Of a stretch of DNA of 64,000 nt, positions 45,973 through 54,400 are shown piece after piece (within the stretch, counting starts at the first letter, position 1; the number at the start of each line of letters is the position of its first letter). A program made the position numbers and the translations under genes. This stretch comes from Bacteroidota bacterium. GTDB lineage: Bacteria > Bacteroidota > Bacteroidia > NS11-12g > UBA955. The notes below the pieces were generated by a model, which was not told the origin of the DNA, ran no database searches, and worked only from the letters and a program-made list of their open reading frames with translations. The stretch covers positions 54,602-118,601 of the forward strand of contig JAURFW010000004.1 of assembly GCA_030834125.1 (NCBI GenBank), given 5' to 3'.

Positions 45973-46532
45973 TAGAGTTATTAAGTCAACCTTGGCCCTG
46001 GTGGGCCGCAGGAATCATTATAGGATTAACGGTTCCTACATTGCTTATTTTAGGTAATAAGTTATTCGGAATATCTAGTTCAATGAGGCACCTTTGTGCC
46101 ATGTGTGTTCCTGCAAAAATTCCTTTTTTCAATTACGATTGGAAAAAGGAAATATGGAATATCTTCTTTATCATTGGCGTTCTTTTAGGTGGATTTATAG
46201 CATCAGAATTTCTGTCAACCGATGCACCTATTCAAATCGCAGAAAATACTAAAACACAATTAAGAGATGCCGGAGTGGTAGATGTAACCAATCTATTACC
46301 TGAGGATATTTTTTCTTGGAGCAGTTTACTAAGTTTAAGAGGATTCATTTTTATTGTTTTAGGCGGTTTCATGGTCGGATTTGGAACACGCTGGGCAGGT
46401 GGTTGTACCAGCGGACATGCTATTATGGGCTTAAGTTCATTACAATGGCCGTCCCTAGTCGCAACTATCATGTTTATGGTGGGAGGTTTTATCATGACTT
46501 GGTTAATCCTACCTAGTTTAATTGCACTTTAA
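45969..46532 (+). CDS. YeeE/YedE-family sulfur transporter, first half
   Basis: The 187-residue membrane protein has about four helices and the Sulf_transp (DUF395) signature GTRWAGGCTSGHAIMGLS with a conserved Cys, as well as a CAMC pair (MRHLCAMCVPA) near residue 40. YeeE of this superfamily takes up thiosulfate through a row of Cys. Here the channel is split in two short proteins encoded side by side, and the pair probably work as one unit. The start overlaps the persulfide dioxygenase stop and the end overlaps the second half by 11 bp. Confidence 0.88.
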   Translation: MIELLSQPWPWWAAGIIIGLTVPTLLILGNKLFGISSSMRHLCAMCVPAKIPFFNYDWKKEIWNIFFIIGVLLGGFIASEFLSTDAPIQIAENTKTQLRDAGVVDVTNLLPEDIFSWSSLLSLRGFIFIVLGGFMVGFGTRWAGGCTSGHAIMGLSSLQWPSLVATIMFMVGGFIMTWLILPSLIAL

Positions 46533-46995
46533 TAAAATTATTATGACTGAAAAAAATCAAAATATAGAAAAGAAAACGCCACTTTGGCACAACCTAAAGT
46601 ACATGATAGTTGGAATTATTTTTGGTATTGCCTTTGTAAAAGCTGAAATAATAAGCTGGTTCAGAATTCAAGAAATGTTTCGTTTAGATTCATTTCACAT
46701 GTATGGAGTAATAGGTACGGGAGTGGTTATTGGGATGTTGTCCATCCAAATTATTAAGAGATTTAATATTCGTTCGATTTCTGGTGAGGAAATAGTAATC
46801 CCGAATAAAACCTTCAATAAGGGTCAAATATATGGTGGATTAATATTTGGTTTGGGTTGGGCAATTACAGGCGCTTGCCCAGGCCCATTATTTGCTCAAA
46901 TAGGATCAGGGTATTCAGTAATAATTATTACGTTCCTTTCTGCCACAATCGGTGTTTGGGTATATGGATATTTCCGAGAAAAATTGCCTCATTAA
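46522..46995 (+). CDS. YeeE/YedE-family sulfur transporter, second half
   Basis: The 157-residue partner has about four helices and carries GLGWAITGACPGPLFAQIGSG with the second conserved Cys of the Sulf_transp family. ORF start 46522 overlaps the first half by 11 bp; an internal ATG at 46543 (MTEKNQN) would avoid the overlap and is equally acceptable. It is the last plus-strand gene of the sulfur island, ending before a bidirectional terminator. Confidence 0.88.
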   Translation: MHFNKIIMTEKNQNIEKKTPLWHNLKYMIVGIIFGIAFVKAEIISWFRIQEMFRLDSFHMYGVIGTGVVIGMLSIQIIKRFNIRSISGEEIVIPNKTFNKGQIYGGLIFGLGWAITGACPGPLFAQIGSGYSVIIITFLSATIGVWVYGYFREKLPH

Positions 46996-47011
46996 TAGAT
47001 GAGTTTTACAT

Positions 47012-47041
47012 AAAAAAAGGGAGCATTAAGTTCCCTTTTTT
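47012..47041. terminator. Bidirectional terminator at the end of the sulfur operon
   Basis: AAAAAAGGGA (47013-47022) pairs with TCCCTTTTTT (47032-47041) around a nine-base loop, with T runs on both strands. It serves the plus-strand sulfur operon and the convergent DUF2892 gene, whose stop codon lies in the loop. Confidence 0.85.
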
Positions 47042-47283
47042 AATTCTTCAAATTCTACCAATTGGTCTAATTCAGGCGAATCAGATTGTGGTATTGAGCT
47101 TATTTTAGTGTGGCAGGTATTTGTACCGCAGTAACCAGCAGTAAATATACCGAAAATTGTAAAAACACTTCCCGCGATTATACTTGATGTTTGTCCATAA
47201 GAAATTCCTTGTCCAAGAATGGAAAACCCAATTAGGACTCTAATTACTTTTCCCCAATTCCACGATTTCAAACTCTGCCACAT
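47026..47283 (-). CDS. DUF2892-type small membrane protein
   Basis: The 85-residue protein has one helical hairpin (about residues 12-48) with VIRVLIGFSILGQGI and FGIFTAGYCGTNTC, the pattern of DUF2892, the membrane part of YgaP-type rhodaneses. The two Cys (YCGTNTCH) at the end of the helix face a rhodanese in YgaP. Here the membrane part and the rhodanese domain are separate genes 7 bp apart. It may help hold or transport sulfane sulfur at the membrane. Confidence 0.78.
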   Translation of the reverse strand: MWQSLKSWNWGKVIRVLIGFSILGQGISYGQTSSIIAGSVFTIFGIFTAGYCGTNTCHTKISSIPQSDSPELDQLVEFEELKKGT

Positions 47284-47290
47284 AATATTA

Positions 47291-47566
47291 TTACATCAAT
47301 GCAATTCTCATGTTCGCTAAGCCTCCACCGTTGTGAACTTTAGCGATACCAAATTGCTGTAGGATTCCACAAGCCATACCACTTCTATTTCCGCTTTGAC
47401 AATATAATAAAAGTGGAGAGTTTAATTCTTTTATTTCTTCTATGCGTTGGGGGATTTCATCTAATGGGATGTTCAATGCTCCATCAACATGTCCGTCTGC
47501 AAATTCCCAAGATGAGCGTACATCAATTACGGTAGCTCCTTCTTTTAATAAATCTTTTACAGTCAT
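47291..47566 (-). CDS. Single-domain rhodanese (sulfurtransferase)
   Basis: The 91-residue protein is a complete rhodanese domain with IDVRSSWEFADGHVDGALNI and the catalytic loop CQSGNRSG. It should carry persulfide sulfur. It is divergent in orientation from the plus-strand sulfur operon and upstream of the DUF2892 gene on the same transcript. A 12-bp palindrome lies about 40 bp before its ATG. Confidence 0.92.
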   Translation of the reverse strand: MTVKDLLKEGATVIDVRSSWEFADGHVDGALNIPLDEIPQRIEEIKELNSPLLLYCQSGNRSGMACGILQQFGIAKVHNGGGLANMRIALM

Positions 47567-47606
47567 GGTATTTTTATTTTATGATACAAAATTCGTTATT
47601 AATTCG

Positions 47607-47618
47607 ACTGAATTCAGT
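47607..47618. promoter_or_regulatory. 12-bp palindrome upstream of the rhodanese gene
   Basis: ACTGAATTCAGT is a perfect palindrome 40 bp upstream of the rhodanese ATG. It lies upstream of a weak -7-like box (GAATTTTG, complement of 47587-47594), a place suited to an operator. Its TGAATTCA core resembles the repeat in front of the soxB-like gene. Confidence 0.35.
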
Positions 47619-47634
47619 AACAAAAATCACATGG

Positions 47635-48375
47635 TTATTGTAAATATTTAGATTTATAAATACCTATTCTGAATAAAAAAAACTGGATTGATACTATTAT
47701 AACACCTAATCCGTAAATGCTGCTGCGTTTGAAATTTATGGAAGACGCTTCTGGAAAGTATTTTGTTGGACAGGTGATTTCTGCAATTTCAAAGCCCTTT
47801 GCAAATATTTGTGCTGATATCTGATTGTCAAAAATAAAATCATCACTCAAAACTTCCCAGTTAATTGAGGAAAGTACATTTGCAGAATAAGCACGGTAGC
47901 CGGTATGGTATTCTGATAAATGCTGGCCAAACATCAAATTTTGAAACCTGGTAAGTAAACGATTGGCAATAAACTTATACCGAGGCATGCCACCTTTGAT
48001 AGCGCCCATTCCTAAAATCCTTGATCCAAATACAACAGGATAAACCTCATTCGCAATAATTGACGCCATACCATGAATGAGTTTCGGTGTATACTGATAA
48101 TCGGGGTGAACCATGATAATAATATCTGCATTCAGTTTTAACGCTTCCTTGTAGCAACTTTTTTGGTTGGCTCCATAACCTTTATTCGTTTGATGATTAA
48201 TAATATGATTAATGCCAATTTCTTTGGCAACCTTTAATGTACTGTCGTTGCTTTTATCGTCAACTAAAATTACTTCATCTACAATATCAAATGGAATTTC
48301 GTTGTATGTTTTCGCTAGTGTTTGACTTGCATTGTATGCGGGTAATACAACAACGATTTTTTTTCCAAGAAGCAT
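47635..48375 (-). CDS. Glycosyltransferase family 2 protein (dolichyl-phosphate-mannose-synthase-like)
   Basis: The 246-residue protein has the GT-A fold: VVVLPAYNASQTL, VDDKSNDSTL, NKGYGANQKSCYKEA, the DxD-like HPDYQY and DFIFDNQISAQIF. Sequences of this kind transfer sugars to polyprenyl phosphate. A weakly hydrophobic C-terminus (about 222-240) may associate with the membrane. It is monocistronic; the ATG follows a -7 box by four bases. Confidence 0.88.
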   Translation of the reverse strand: MLLGKKIVVVLPAYNASQTLAKTYNEIPFDIVDEVILVDDKSNDSTLKVAKEIGINHIINHQTNKGYGANQKSCYKEALKLNADIIIMVHPDYQYTPKLIHGMASIIANEVYPVVFGSRILGMGAIKGGMPRYKFIANRLLTRFQNLMFGQHLSEYHTGYRAYSANVLSSINWEVLSDDFIFDNQISAQIFAKGFEIAEITCPTKYFPEASSINFKRSSIYGLGVIIVSIQFFLFRIGIYKSKYLQ

Positions 48376-48379
48376 TCTT

Positions 48380-48387
48380 CAAAAATA
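48380..48387 (-). promoter_or_regulatory. -7 promoter box of the glycosyltransferase gene
   Basis: Minus-strand TATTTTTG followed by AAGA and the ATG, again the four-base spacing. Confidence 0.5.
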
Positions 48388-48616
48388 AGAATTATTGACT
48401 TCCTATTTATGAGGAATCAATATTGAAACATTAATAATTTAAATTTAATTAATATTGGTGAGCATTAAAATATCTCAGCTGTTATGAAATTGTGAATCAA
48501 TAAGAAGTGCTGTAAATAGATTTCGATTAGACATTAATCAAGGATCTTACCCCTCTATTCTATAAATTGAATTAATTGTGAATTTTATTGCTATCTCCCA
48601 ATATGATTTTGTGTAG

Positions 48617-48624
48617 TAACTTTG
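48617..48624 (+). promoter_or_regulatory. -7 promoter box of the LamG/T9SS gene
   Basis: TAACTTTG, 11 bp before the ATG at 48636. Because the box lies downstream of the in-frame TTG at 48588, that earlier start is excluded. Confidence 0.5.
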
Positions 48625-48635
48625 CTATCATATTT

Positions 48636-50834
48636 ATGAATTTGTTTAAATATACAATCGGGCTGAGTCTGTTTTTTTATAGTGCCCAAAGCCTAACAGC
48701 ACAAAAACGAGTCCAAAACTGTGTTGATTTTGATGGTACCGATGATGTTGTTTACTCTAATTACGACACATCATTTGATTTTTCAGATCATTCATTTTCA
48801 ATGGAGGCTTGGATTTATGCATACGGTTTTGGTGCAGAAGCATATGATGGAACAGTAATGGCTTGGCACGACGAACCTTCAAATAAAGGTGCCGTTCTTT
48901 CTGTAGGAGGTTCAGGCCAACTCTATTTTGGTATACATAATGATTCATCTGCGGAAATTACTTCAGGTATCAATAAAGTGTCAAAAACAACGTGGACTCA
49001 TATTGCAGCAACTTATGAAGATAGTATTTTAAGGGTTTATGTTAATGGAGTCAAAATCGATACATTAAAATCTGACGTGGCACCTGGGTTAGCATTAAAT
49101 ATACCTTTTACGGTTGGTGAACATTACACCTATGCACGTGGTTTTTGGGGGAAAATTGATGATGTTATGCTTTGGAAAAGAAAATTGACAGATTCAGAAA
49201 TCTTACAACGGGCTGCTCAGAGGTATTGCGGATATGATCCAAGCTTGAGAATTTATTTACCATTTAATGATGGGAAAGCAGGACAGATTAATACACTAAA
49301 TAAAAAGGCAAAAGATATGTCCGGATATGGGAATGATGGTACATTAAAAAGTTTCAATCTTACGGGTTCCTATTCAAACTGGCTAAGTAGTTTTGGTCAT
49401 ACTCAACCCACTATTGATTTTGTCGATACTGTAGTGACATGTGATAGATATCCCGCTCCATCAAGGTCTACTGTCTATACTCAAAGTGGAGTGTATTACG
49501 ATACAGTTCTAACTGAACGTGGTTGCGATTCAGCCATCACCATATATTTGACAATCAAAAAATCTACTAGAGATACTTTAAATGTTCGTACATGCGGAGA
49601 TTATGTATCTCCTAGTGGGAATCAAACCTTCTCAATTAGCGGTATTTATGAGGATATTATTACAAATTCAATTGGTTGTGATTCAATAATTACAATTAAC
49701 TTAAAAACTGGTCCAGATTCCACTTTCTTTAATGTTTCAAACTGTTTAAGTTACGTAATGCCAATATCAGGAAGAAATATAACAAGTAGTGGTATTTATT
49801 TAGATACTCTTTTAAATTCCGTAGGTTGTGATAGTCTTCTAATTTATGATGTAAGCATTTTGAGTGAGTCATATTTTGATTCAACTATAATTTACTGCAG
49901 AAATGCTACTATACCCACAAATGGGAAATCAATTACTGAACCAGGTACTTATTTTGATACATTAGTAAATGTTGTTGGCTGTGATTCAATTCTGAGATAT
50001 CACATGATTTCAGAGGAAACAATGAGCAACTTCAATGATTATGCCTGTGGAAGTTATACTTCAGCTTCGGGTAAATATATCTGGACAGAGTCTGGAACTT
50101 GGTATGATACATTGATTAATTTCGTTGGTTGTGATAGTGTGATAAAAGTAAACCTAGAACTTACTCCAAATTCAAGTTCAGAGTTGTTTTGGACATACTG
50201 TGAATCAAAAAGAAGCCCATCAAGAAAGTTTTTCATGGACACTACAGGCATATATTACGATACCGTAATGAACATGGGCGGGTGTGATAGTTTTATAACC
50301 ATAAACTTTGAAAGACCAATTATAAATACTGAAATCTCGGCAGTAACTAATTCCTCAAATCCCAGTATTGATAGCGTTATTGTTGAAGAAGGGTATGATA
50401 ATTATAAGTGGTTTTCATGTAATTTAGGAACATCTGAAATTCTGCTCAAAGAAGGAACGGAAAATTGGTATAATTGGAATCTATCTGATAGCAATGAGTT
50501 GCAATTAAAATGTGTAATGGAATTGAATACTTGTAAGGATTCCACAGAATGTTTAATCCGAATGGTTGATGGTACACACAATATTGATGTTATTCATCAA
50601 TTACAAATTTACCCGAATCCTACTCATGAAAGTTTTACAATACCAATGGATGATGTGAATCTAAGCAAGAATGCTAAATTGAAAATATGGTCTATTGACG
50701 GCCGGTGCATTCTTATTGAAACCCTAAATAATAAAGAGCAAGAATTAAAGTTTCATATTGAACAACCTGGTATTTATATTGTTGAGCTAAATACAACCAC
50801 CGGTAAATATTTGGCAAAAGTTATTCGTTATTAA
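48636..50834 (+). CDS. T9SS-secreted LamG protein with six Cys-repeats
   Basis: From ATG 48636 the 732-residue product has a signal peptide (MNLFKYTIGLSLFFYSAQSL), a LamG/concanavalin-like domain (about 22-215: FDGTDDVVYSNYDTSFDFSD, WKRKLTDSEILQRAAQRYCG), six tandem ~50-residue repeats (about 265-555, nt 49430-50310), and a type IX secretion sorting domain at the end (LQIYPNPTHESF, PGIYIVELNTTTGKYLAKVI). Each repeat has a Cys near its start and the motif SGxYxDTxxNxxGCDSxI. The protein is exported through the outer membrane, probably as an adhesin or surface lectin. Confidence 0.88.
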   Translation: MNLFKYTIGLSLFFYSAQSLTAQKRVQNCVDFDGTDDVVYSNYDTSFDFSDHSFSMEAWIYAYGFGAEAYDGTVMAWHDEPSNKGAVLSVGGSGQLYFGIHNDSSAEITSGINKVSKTTWTHIAATYEDSILRVYVNGVKIDTLKSDVAPGLALNIPFTVGEHYTYARGFWGKIDDVMLWKRKLTDSEILQRAAQRYCGYDPSLRIYLPFNDGKAGQINTLNKKAKDMSGYGNDGTLKSFNLTGSYSNWLSSFGHTQPTIDFVDTVVTCDRYPAPSRSTVYTQSGVYYDTVLTERGCDSAITIYLTIKKSTRDTLNVRTCGDYVSPSGNQTFSISGIYEDIITNSIGCDSIITINLKTGPDSTFFNVSNCLSYVMPISGRNITSSGIYLDTLLNSVGCDSLLIYDVSILSESYFDSTIIYCRNATIPTNGKSITEPGTYFDTLVNVVGCDSILRYHMISEETMSNFNDYACGSYTSASGKYIWTESGTWYDTLINFVGCDSVIKVNLELTPNSSSELFWTYCESKRSPSRKFFMDTTGIYYDTVMNMGGCDSFITINFERPIINTEISAVTNSSNPSIDSVIVEEGYDNYKWFSCNLGTSEILLKEGTENWYNWNLSDSNELQLKCVMELNTCKDSTECLIRMVDGTHNIDVIHQLQIYPNPTHESFTIPMDDVNLSKNAKLKIWSIDGRCILIETLNNKEQELKFHIEQPGIYIVELNTTTGKYLAKVIRY

Positions 50835-50841
50835 AAAAGAA

Positions 50842-51411
50842 ATGAGAAATTTACTTGTCTTGATTTTTTGTCTTCCATTTTTTGCAAGCGCTCAAAGGAT
50901 TGCAATGGTAGATATTAAAGGTCCAACTACAGTTTTTGTGGAGCGAATGAAAAAGGAAAAGGGTTTTATTCAAGTCGGAACAGATAATGATTTACCTAAG
51001 CTTAGGGGTAAGATTAAAGATGATTCAGTCACTCTAATATTACATGAAACTCCTATTAATCACAGACTGTATAAGGTGGATGTGAGGTTTGATGCAATCC
51101 CAAAGTGGAAGAAAACCAAGAAATTTTATCTAGCGAAAAAGGAAAAGTTAATTGAGAAATATGGTCCTATAAAAATTGACAGCTTTAAGTTTCAAGAGCC
51201 CTATTGCGATGGGGGTAGAAAAGAGTGGGAAGCCTTTTCCCAAAATAAAGCTACAGTTATGACCGATTGGGGAGAAATGCAATATTTCCAAAATCTTCAT
51301 CTTAAATACTACATCCATTCTGATGGTCATATTTACCTAAGTTATACCCTTCGAGATGAAGAGTTCAAATATCAAGAAGAAAAAGAGTTATCGAAGAATT
51401 CTATTTTCTAA
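50842..51411 (+). CDS. Small exported protein, function unknown
   Basis: The 189-residue product has a signal peptide (MRNLLVLIFCLPFFASAQR) and a basic, mostly soluble mature part (IGTDNDL-like VGTDNDLPKLRGKIKDD, CDGGRKEWEAFSQNKA). I do not recognise a family. It lies 7 bp after the T9SS gene and its end overlaps the GH5 gene by 56 bp, so it is probably on the same transcript. Confidence 0.65.
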   Translation: MRNLLVLIFCLPFFASAQRIAMVDIKGPTTVFVERMKKEKGFIQVGTDNDLPKLRGKIKDDSVTLILHETPINHRLYKVDVRFDAIPKWKKTKKFYLAKKEKLIEKYGPIKIDSFKFQEPYCDGGRKEWEAFSQNKATVMTDWGEMQYFQNLHLKYYIHSDGHIYLSYTLRDEEFKYQEEKELSKNSIF

Positions 51412-52684
51412 TCGGTTATTAATTCTATTGTTTGGTTATTCCGCTGCATGGTTTAATTCCTGCGGTCATAAGGAGTCTCGTGGTCCGTTTAGTTTTTTTA
51501 AAGTTCAGAATCAGGCTTTCGTTAAAAATGACTCTTTCCATTTTATTAAAGGTGCAAATTATTGGTACGGAGGTCATATTGCCTGCACTGATTCAGGATT
51601 AGAGCGATTAAGATCAGAACTCGACTTTATGAAAAACCAAGGGATTAATAATCTCAGAATAATGGCTCTTTCTGAGGGAGATTCAACCTATAAATATCGA
51701 ATAGGTCAATCATTTCAGAGTGAACTTGGAGTATTTAGCGATAATATAATTGGTTTAGATTATTTATTGGCCGAATTACATAAAAGGAATATGACCGCTG
51801 TAATGGTATTGGGTAATAACTGGGAATGGTCGGGTGGTTTTGGGCAATATTTAGATTGGCATAAAGGAAAACATGGATCAAATATACTTCCTAAAACAGA
51901 GAATTGGAATTGGGGTGATTATTGCAAATATATTAGTCAGTTTTATTCTTGTGAATTTTGCAAGAATAATCATTGGAATGCTGTCGAAAGAATAATAAAA
52001 AGAACTAATTCAATTGATGGGATACTTTACCTTGAGCATCCTGCAATCTTTGCCTGGGAATTGGCAAACGAACCTAGACCAATGCAAAGTGAATCTTGGG
52101 AAGATTACAAATTATGGATTAAAACCTTAAGTACTCAGGTCAAGAGTATTGATTCAAACCACCTAATAACAATTGGAACAGAGGGAAGTATTAGTACATT
52201 TCGAAATATTGATTTTTTCAAGGAGATACATTCCTTTCAAAATATAGACTATGCAACAATTCACTTATGGCCTAAGACGTGGCAATGGTATAGTGGTTCT
52301 CCAAATGAAAGCGTATCAGATAGTACCCTGCAAAAAACTATAAACTATATTAATAAAAACTCACAGGTTTGTAAAGAATTGAATAAACCTCTCGTTATTG
52401 AAGAATTTGGTTTACACAGAGATGCAAATGGATTTTCACCGAGTGAATCTACCAATAATCGTAATTTGTATTACACTACAATATTTGAGGAAATACAAAG
52501 GAATAAATTGGCTGGATTTAACTTTTGGGGAGCAATTGCATTGCCCGAGAATGTAAATGAAAATGGTTTTATGCAAAATGGGAAGAGTTATAGTGCAGAC
52601 CCCCCGCAAGAGGAACAGGGTCTATATGGGGTTTATCAAAGTGACTCATTAACTTGGGAAATTATTAAAGAATTTCATCCATAA
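51356..52684 (+). CDS. GH5-type beta-mannanase-like lipoprotein
   Basis: The 442-residue protein has a basic start, a hydrophobic segment and a possible lipobox ending FNSC (about residue 36), then a glycoside hydrolase clan A barrel: GANYWYGGHIACTD, the acid/base Glu in WELANEPRPM (about 238), TIHLWPKTW and the nucleophile Glu in VIEEFGLHRD (about 346). The C-terminal DPPQEEQGLYGVYQSDS fits GH5 subfamily 7 mannanases. Beta-mannan or the mannose core of N-glycans are candidate substrates. The start overlaps the upstream gene by 56 bp; it converges on cutC with a 20-bp overlap. Confidence 0.82.
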   Translation: MKSSNIKKKKSYRRILFSNRLLILLFGYSAAWFNSCGHKESRGPFSFFKVQNQAFVKNDSFHFIKGANYWYGGHIACTDSGLERLRSELDFMKNQGINNLRIMALSEGDSTYKYRIGQSFQSELGVFSDNIIGLDYLLAELHKRNMTAVMVLGNNWEWSGGFGQYLDWHKGKHGSNILPKTENWNWGDYCKYISQFYSCEFCKNNHWNAVERIIKRTNSIDGILYLEHPAIFAWELANEPRPMQSESWEDYKLWIKTLSTQVKSIDSNHLITIGTEGSISTFRNIDFFKEIHSFQNIDYATIHLWPKTWQWYSGSPNESVSDSTLQKTINYINKNSQVCKELNKPLVIEEFGLHRDANGFSPSESTNNRNLYYTTIFEEIQRNKLAGFNFWGAIALPENVNENGFMQNGKSYSADPPQEEQGLYGVYQSDSLTWEIIKEFHP

Positions 52685-53360
52685 TTGAACGTAGCTTTCG
52701 CACTGTTTCCTTATCAACAATAGATTCGTTCTTCCCCGCAATATCCTCATAGGTTAAAATGGTATTCGCTGTTGTGTGAATTCCCTCAATACCTTCAATA
52801 TTCAAAAACTCTTTTACATTTAAGGTATTGATACCAGACCCTGGAAGTATACGAATCCTATTTCTACTTTGGGAAACAAGTGACATAATGAGTTCAATAC
52901 CTTCAATTGCTGATTGCTTTTGACCAGATGTAAGTATTCTCTCAAATCCAAGATCTAATATTACTTCTAACGATTCTTGCGGATTATTAACTGAATCAAA
53001 TGCTCTATGAAAAGTTGCTGGTCCATCCCACAGTTTTAAAAGTTCTTTACATCTTATTTGATCAATTTCCTTCGCAGCTGTTAAAATTCCAAAAACTATT
53101 CCAGAAATGTTTGCATCCTTGCAAGCCCTTACATCAGATTTCATTATCTCAAATTCTTCTTCAGAATAATTGAAATGACCACCACGCGGCCTGATCATAG
53201 CATAAATTGGGATGTCAAAATTTGCGCATTTTTTCATTGTACCTAATGAAGGAGTACATCCCCCAGATTGCCAATCTGAAAAGAGTTCTAATCGGTCGGC
53301 GCCATTTTCGAATGCAATCTTAGCCGATGCATAACTGTTACATCCAATTTCTAAGATCAT
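52665..53360 (-). CDS. cutC: CutC-family TIM-barrel protein
   Basis: The 231-residue protein has the CutC pattern: LEIGCNSYASAKIAFENGAD, RLELFSDWQSGGCTPS, YAMIRPRGGHFNYSEEE, TFHRAFDSV and ILPGSGIN. The family is called copper homeostasis, though its enzymatic function is unsettled. Here it is the last gene of an operon with GH20 hexosaminidase and glycosylasparaginase and shares one base with the stop of the latter, so a role in glycan breakdown is suggested by context. Confidence 0.9.
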   Translation of the reverse strand: MILEIGCNSYASAKIAFENGADRLELFSDWQSGGCTPSLGTMKKCANFDIPIYAMIRPRGGHFNYSEEEFEIMKSDVRACKDANISGIVFGILTAAKEIDQIRCKELLKLWDGPATFHRAFDSVNNPQESLEVILDLGFERILTSGQKQSAIEGIELIMSLVSQSRNRIRILPGSGINTLNVKEFLNIEGIEGIHTTANTILTYEDIAGKNESIVDKETVRKLRSIMDEIL

Positions 53361-54400
53361 TAGTTTAAAATGGAATTTGGAACACGTTTTTCATGATTGA
53401 AAACATTCGAGGTAACAGTGTAGTCAAAACCGGGCTTCAAACTATATCCACCAAATTCTCCAGTTTTATTTATTGCAATAAACCCAATTTGAATTTGATC
53501 AGTTGAATTGGGAGTCATCTGGAGTAAACGTTGACACGCCTTTTTACATGCTTCTTCAGGTGATAATCCTTGGCGCATAAATTCTACAACTAAAAAACTA
53601 CCACTTGTCCTTATAACTTCCTCTCCATTTCCCGTGGCGGTAGCTGCCCCAATCTTATTATCTACGTATAATCCGGCTCCGATAATTGGGGAATCCCCAA
53701 CGCGACCCCTTAATTTAAAAGCCATTCCACTAGTTGTGCATGCCCCGCTTAAATCACCATTCTTATCCATCGCAATAATCCCAATGGTATCATGATTGAT
53801 ATTTCCATTTTCCAATTTGTGTGGTACAGGCACGAATTTTTGGTTGTTCTGTTCGATATTTATTTGAGGTTCATATTTAGATTTTTTTAACCAATTTGAA
53901 TACGCTTTACTAGCATGTTCCGATAAGGTTCGTTCCTCTAGCGTTAATCCAGATTTAATGGCAAATTGTTGCGCCCCTTCACCAACCATTAATACATGCG
54001 GTGTGTTTTCCATTACCATCCTGGCGAGTGTAATAGGATGCTTAATACGTTCTAAAAATGCTACTCCTCCGCATCTGCCTTTATCATCCATAATGCAAGC
54101 ATCTAAAGTAACCTTTCCTTCTCTATCTGGGTAGGCGCCGAGGCCAACACAACAATTAGTTATATCTGATTCAATAATTCTAGCTCCAGCTTCAACAGCA
54201 TCTAATGCCGATTTTCCCTTTTGGATTTGTTCCCAGGCTTCTTTATTAGCTGTTTGACCTTGATTATGCCAGGTGCTCAATATTATAGGCGAGGGTGATC
54301 CTAATAATGCTTGGGCTTTAGTTAAACCACTAAGTTTAAGAACTAAACCACCACCTAATATTTTTAGTAAGTTACGTCTTTTTATTTTTTGTAATTCCAT
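53360..54400 (-). CDS. N4-(beta-N-acetylglucosaminyl)-L-asparaginase (glycosylasparaginase)
   Basis: The 346-residue N-terminal-nucleophile hydrolase releases Asn-linked GlcNAc from glycopeptides. It has a twin-Arg-like signal (IKRRNLLKILGGGL), STWHNQGQTANKEAW, VTLDACIMDDKGRCGGVAFL, the autocleavage site HDTIGIIAMD with Thr nucleophile (about residue 192) and RVGDSPIIGAGLYVDN plus ATATGNGEEVIRTSGSF. It is periplasmic or exported. It overlaps the GH20 gene by 19 bp and is coupled to cutC. Confidence 0.93.
   Translation of the reverse strand: MELQKIKRRNLLKILGGGLVLKLSGLTKAQALLGSPSPIILSTWHNQGQTANKEAWEQIQKGKSALDAVEAGARIIESDITNCCVGLGAYPDREGKVTLDACIMDDKGRCGGVAFLERIKHPITLARMVMENTPHVLMVGEGAQQFAIKSGLTLEERTLSEHASKAYSNWLKKSKYEPQINIEQNNQKFVPVPHKLENGNINHDTIGIIAMDKNGDLSGACTTSGMAFKLRGRVGDSPIIGAGLYVDNKIGAATATGNGEEVIRTSGSFLVVEFMRQGLSPEEACKKACQRLLQMTPNSTDQIQIGFIAINKTGEFGGYSLKPGFDYTVTSNVFNHEKRVPNSILN

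Noticed and set aside
48588..48635. Longer N-terminus for the T9SS protein from TTG 48588
   Set aside because: The frame would cross the -7 promoter box, while the ATG at 48636 gives a normal signal peptide.
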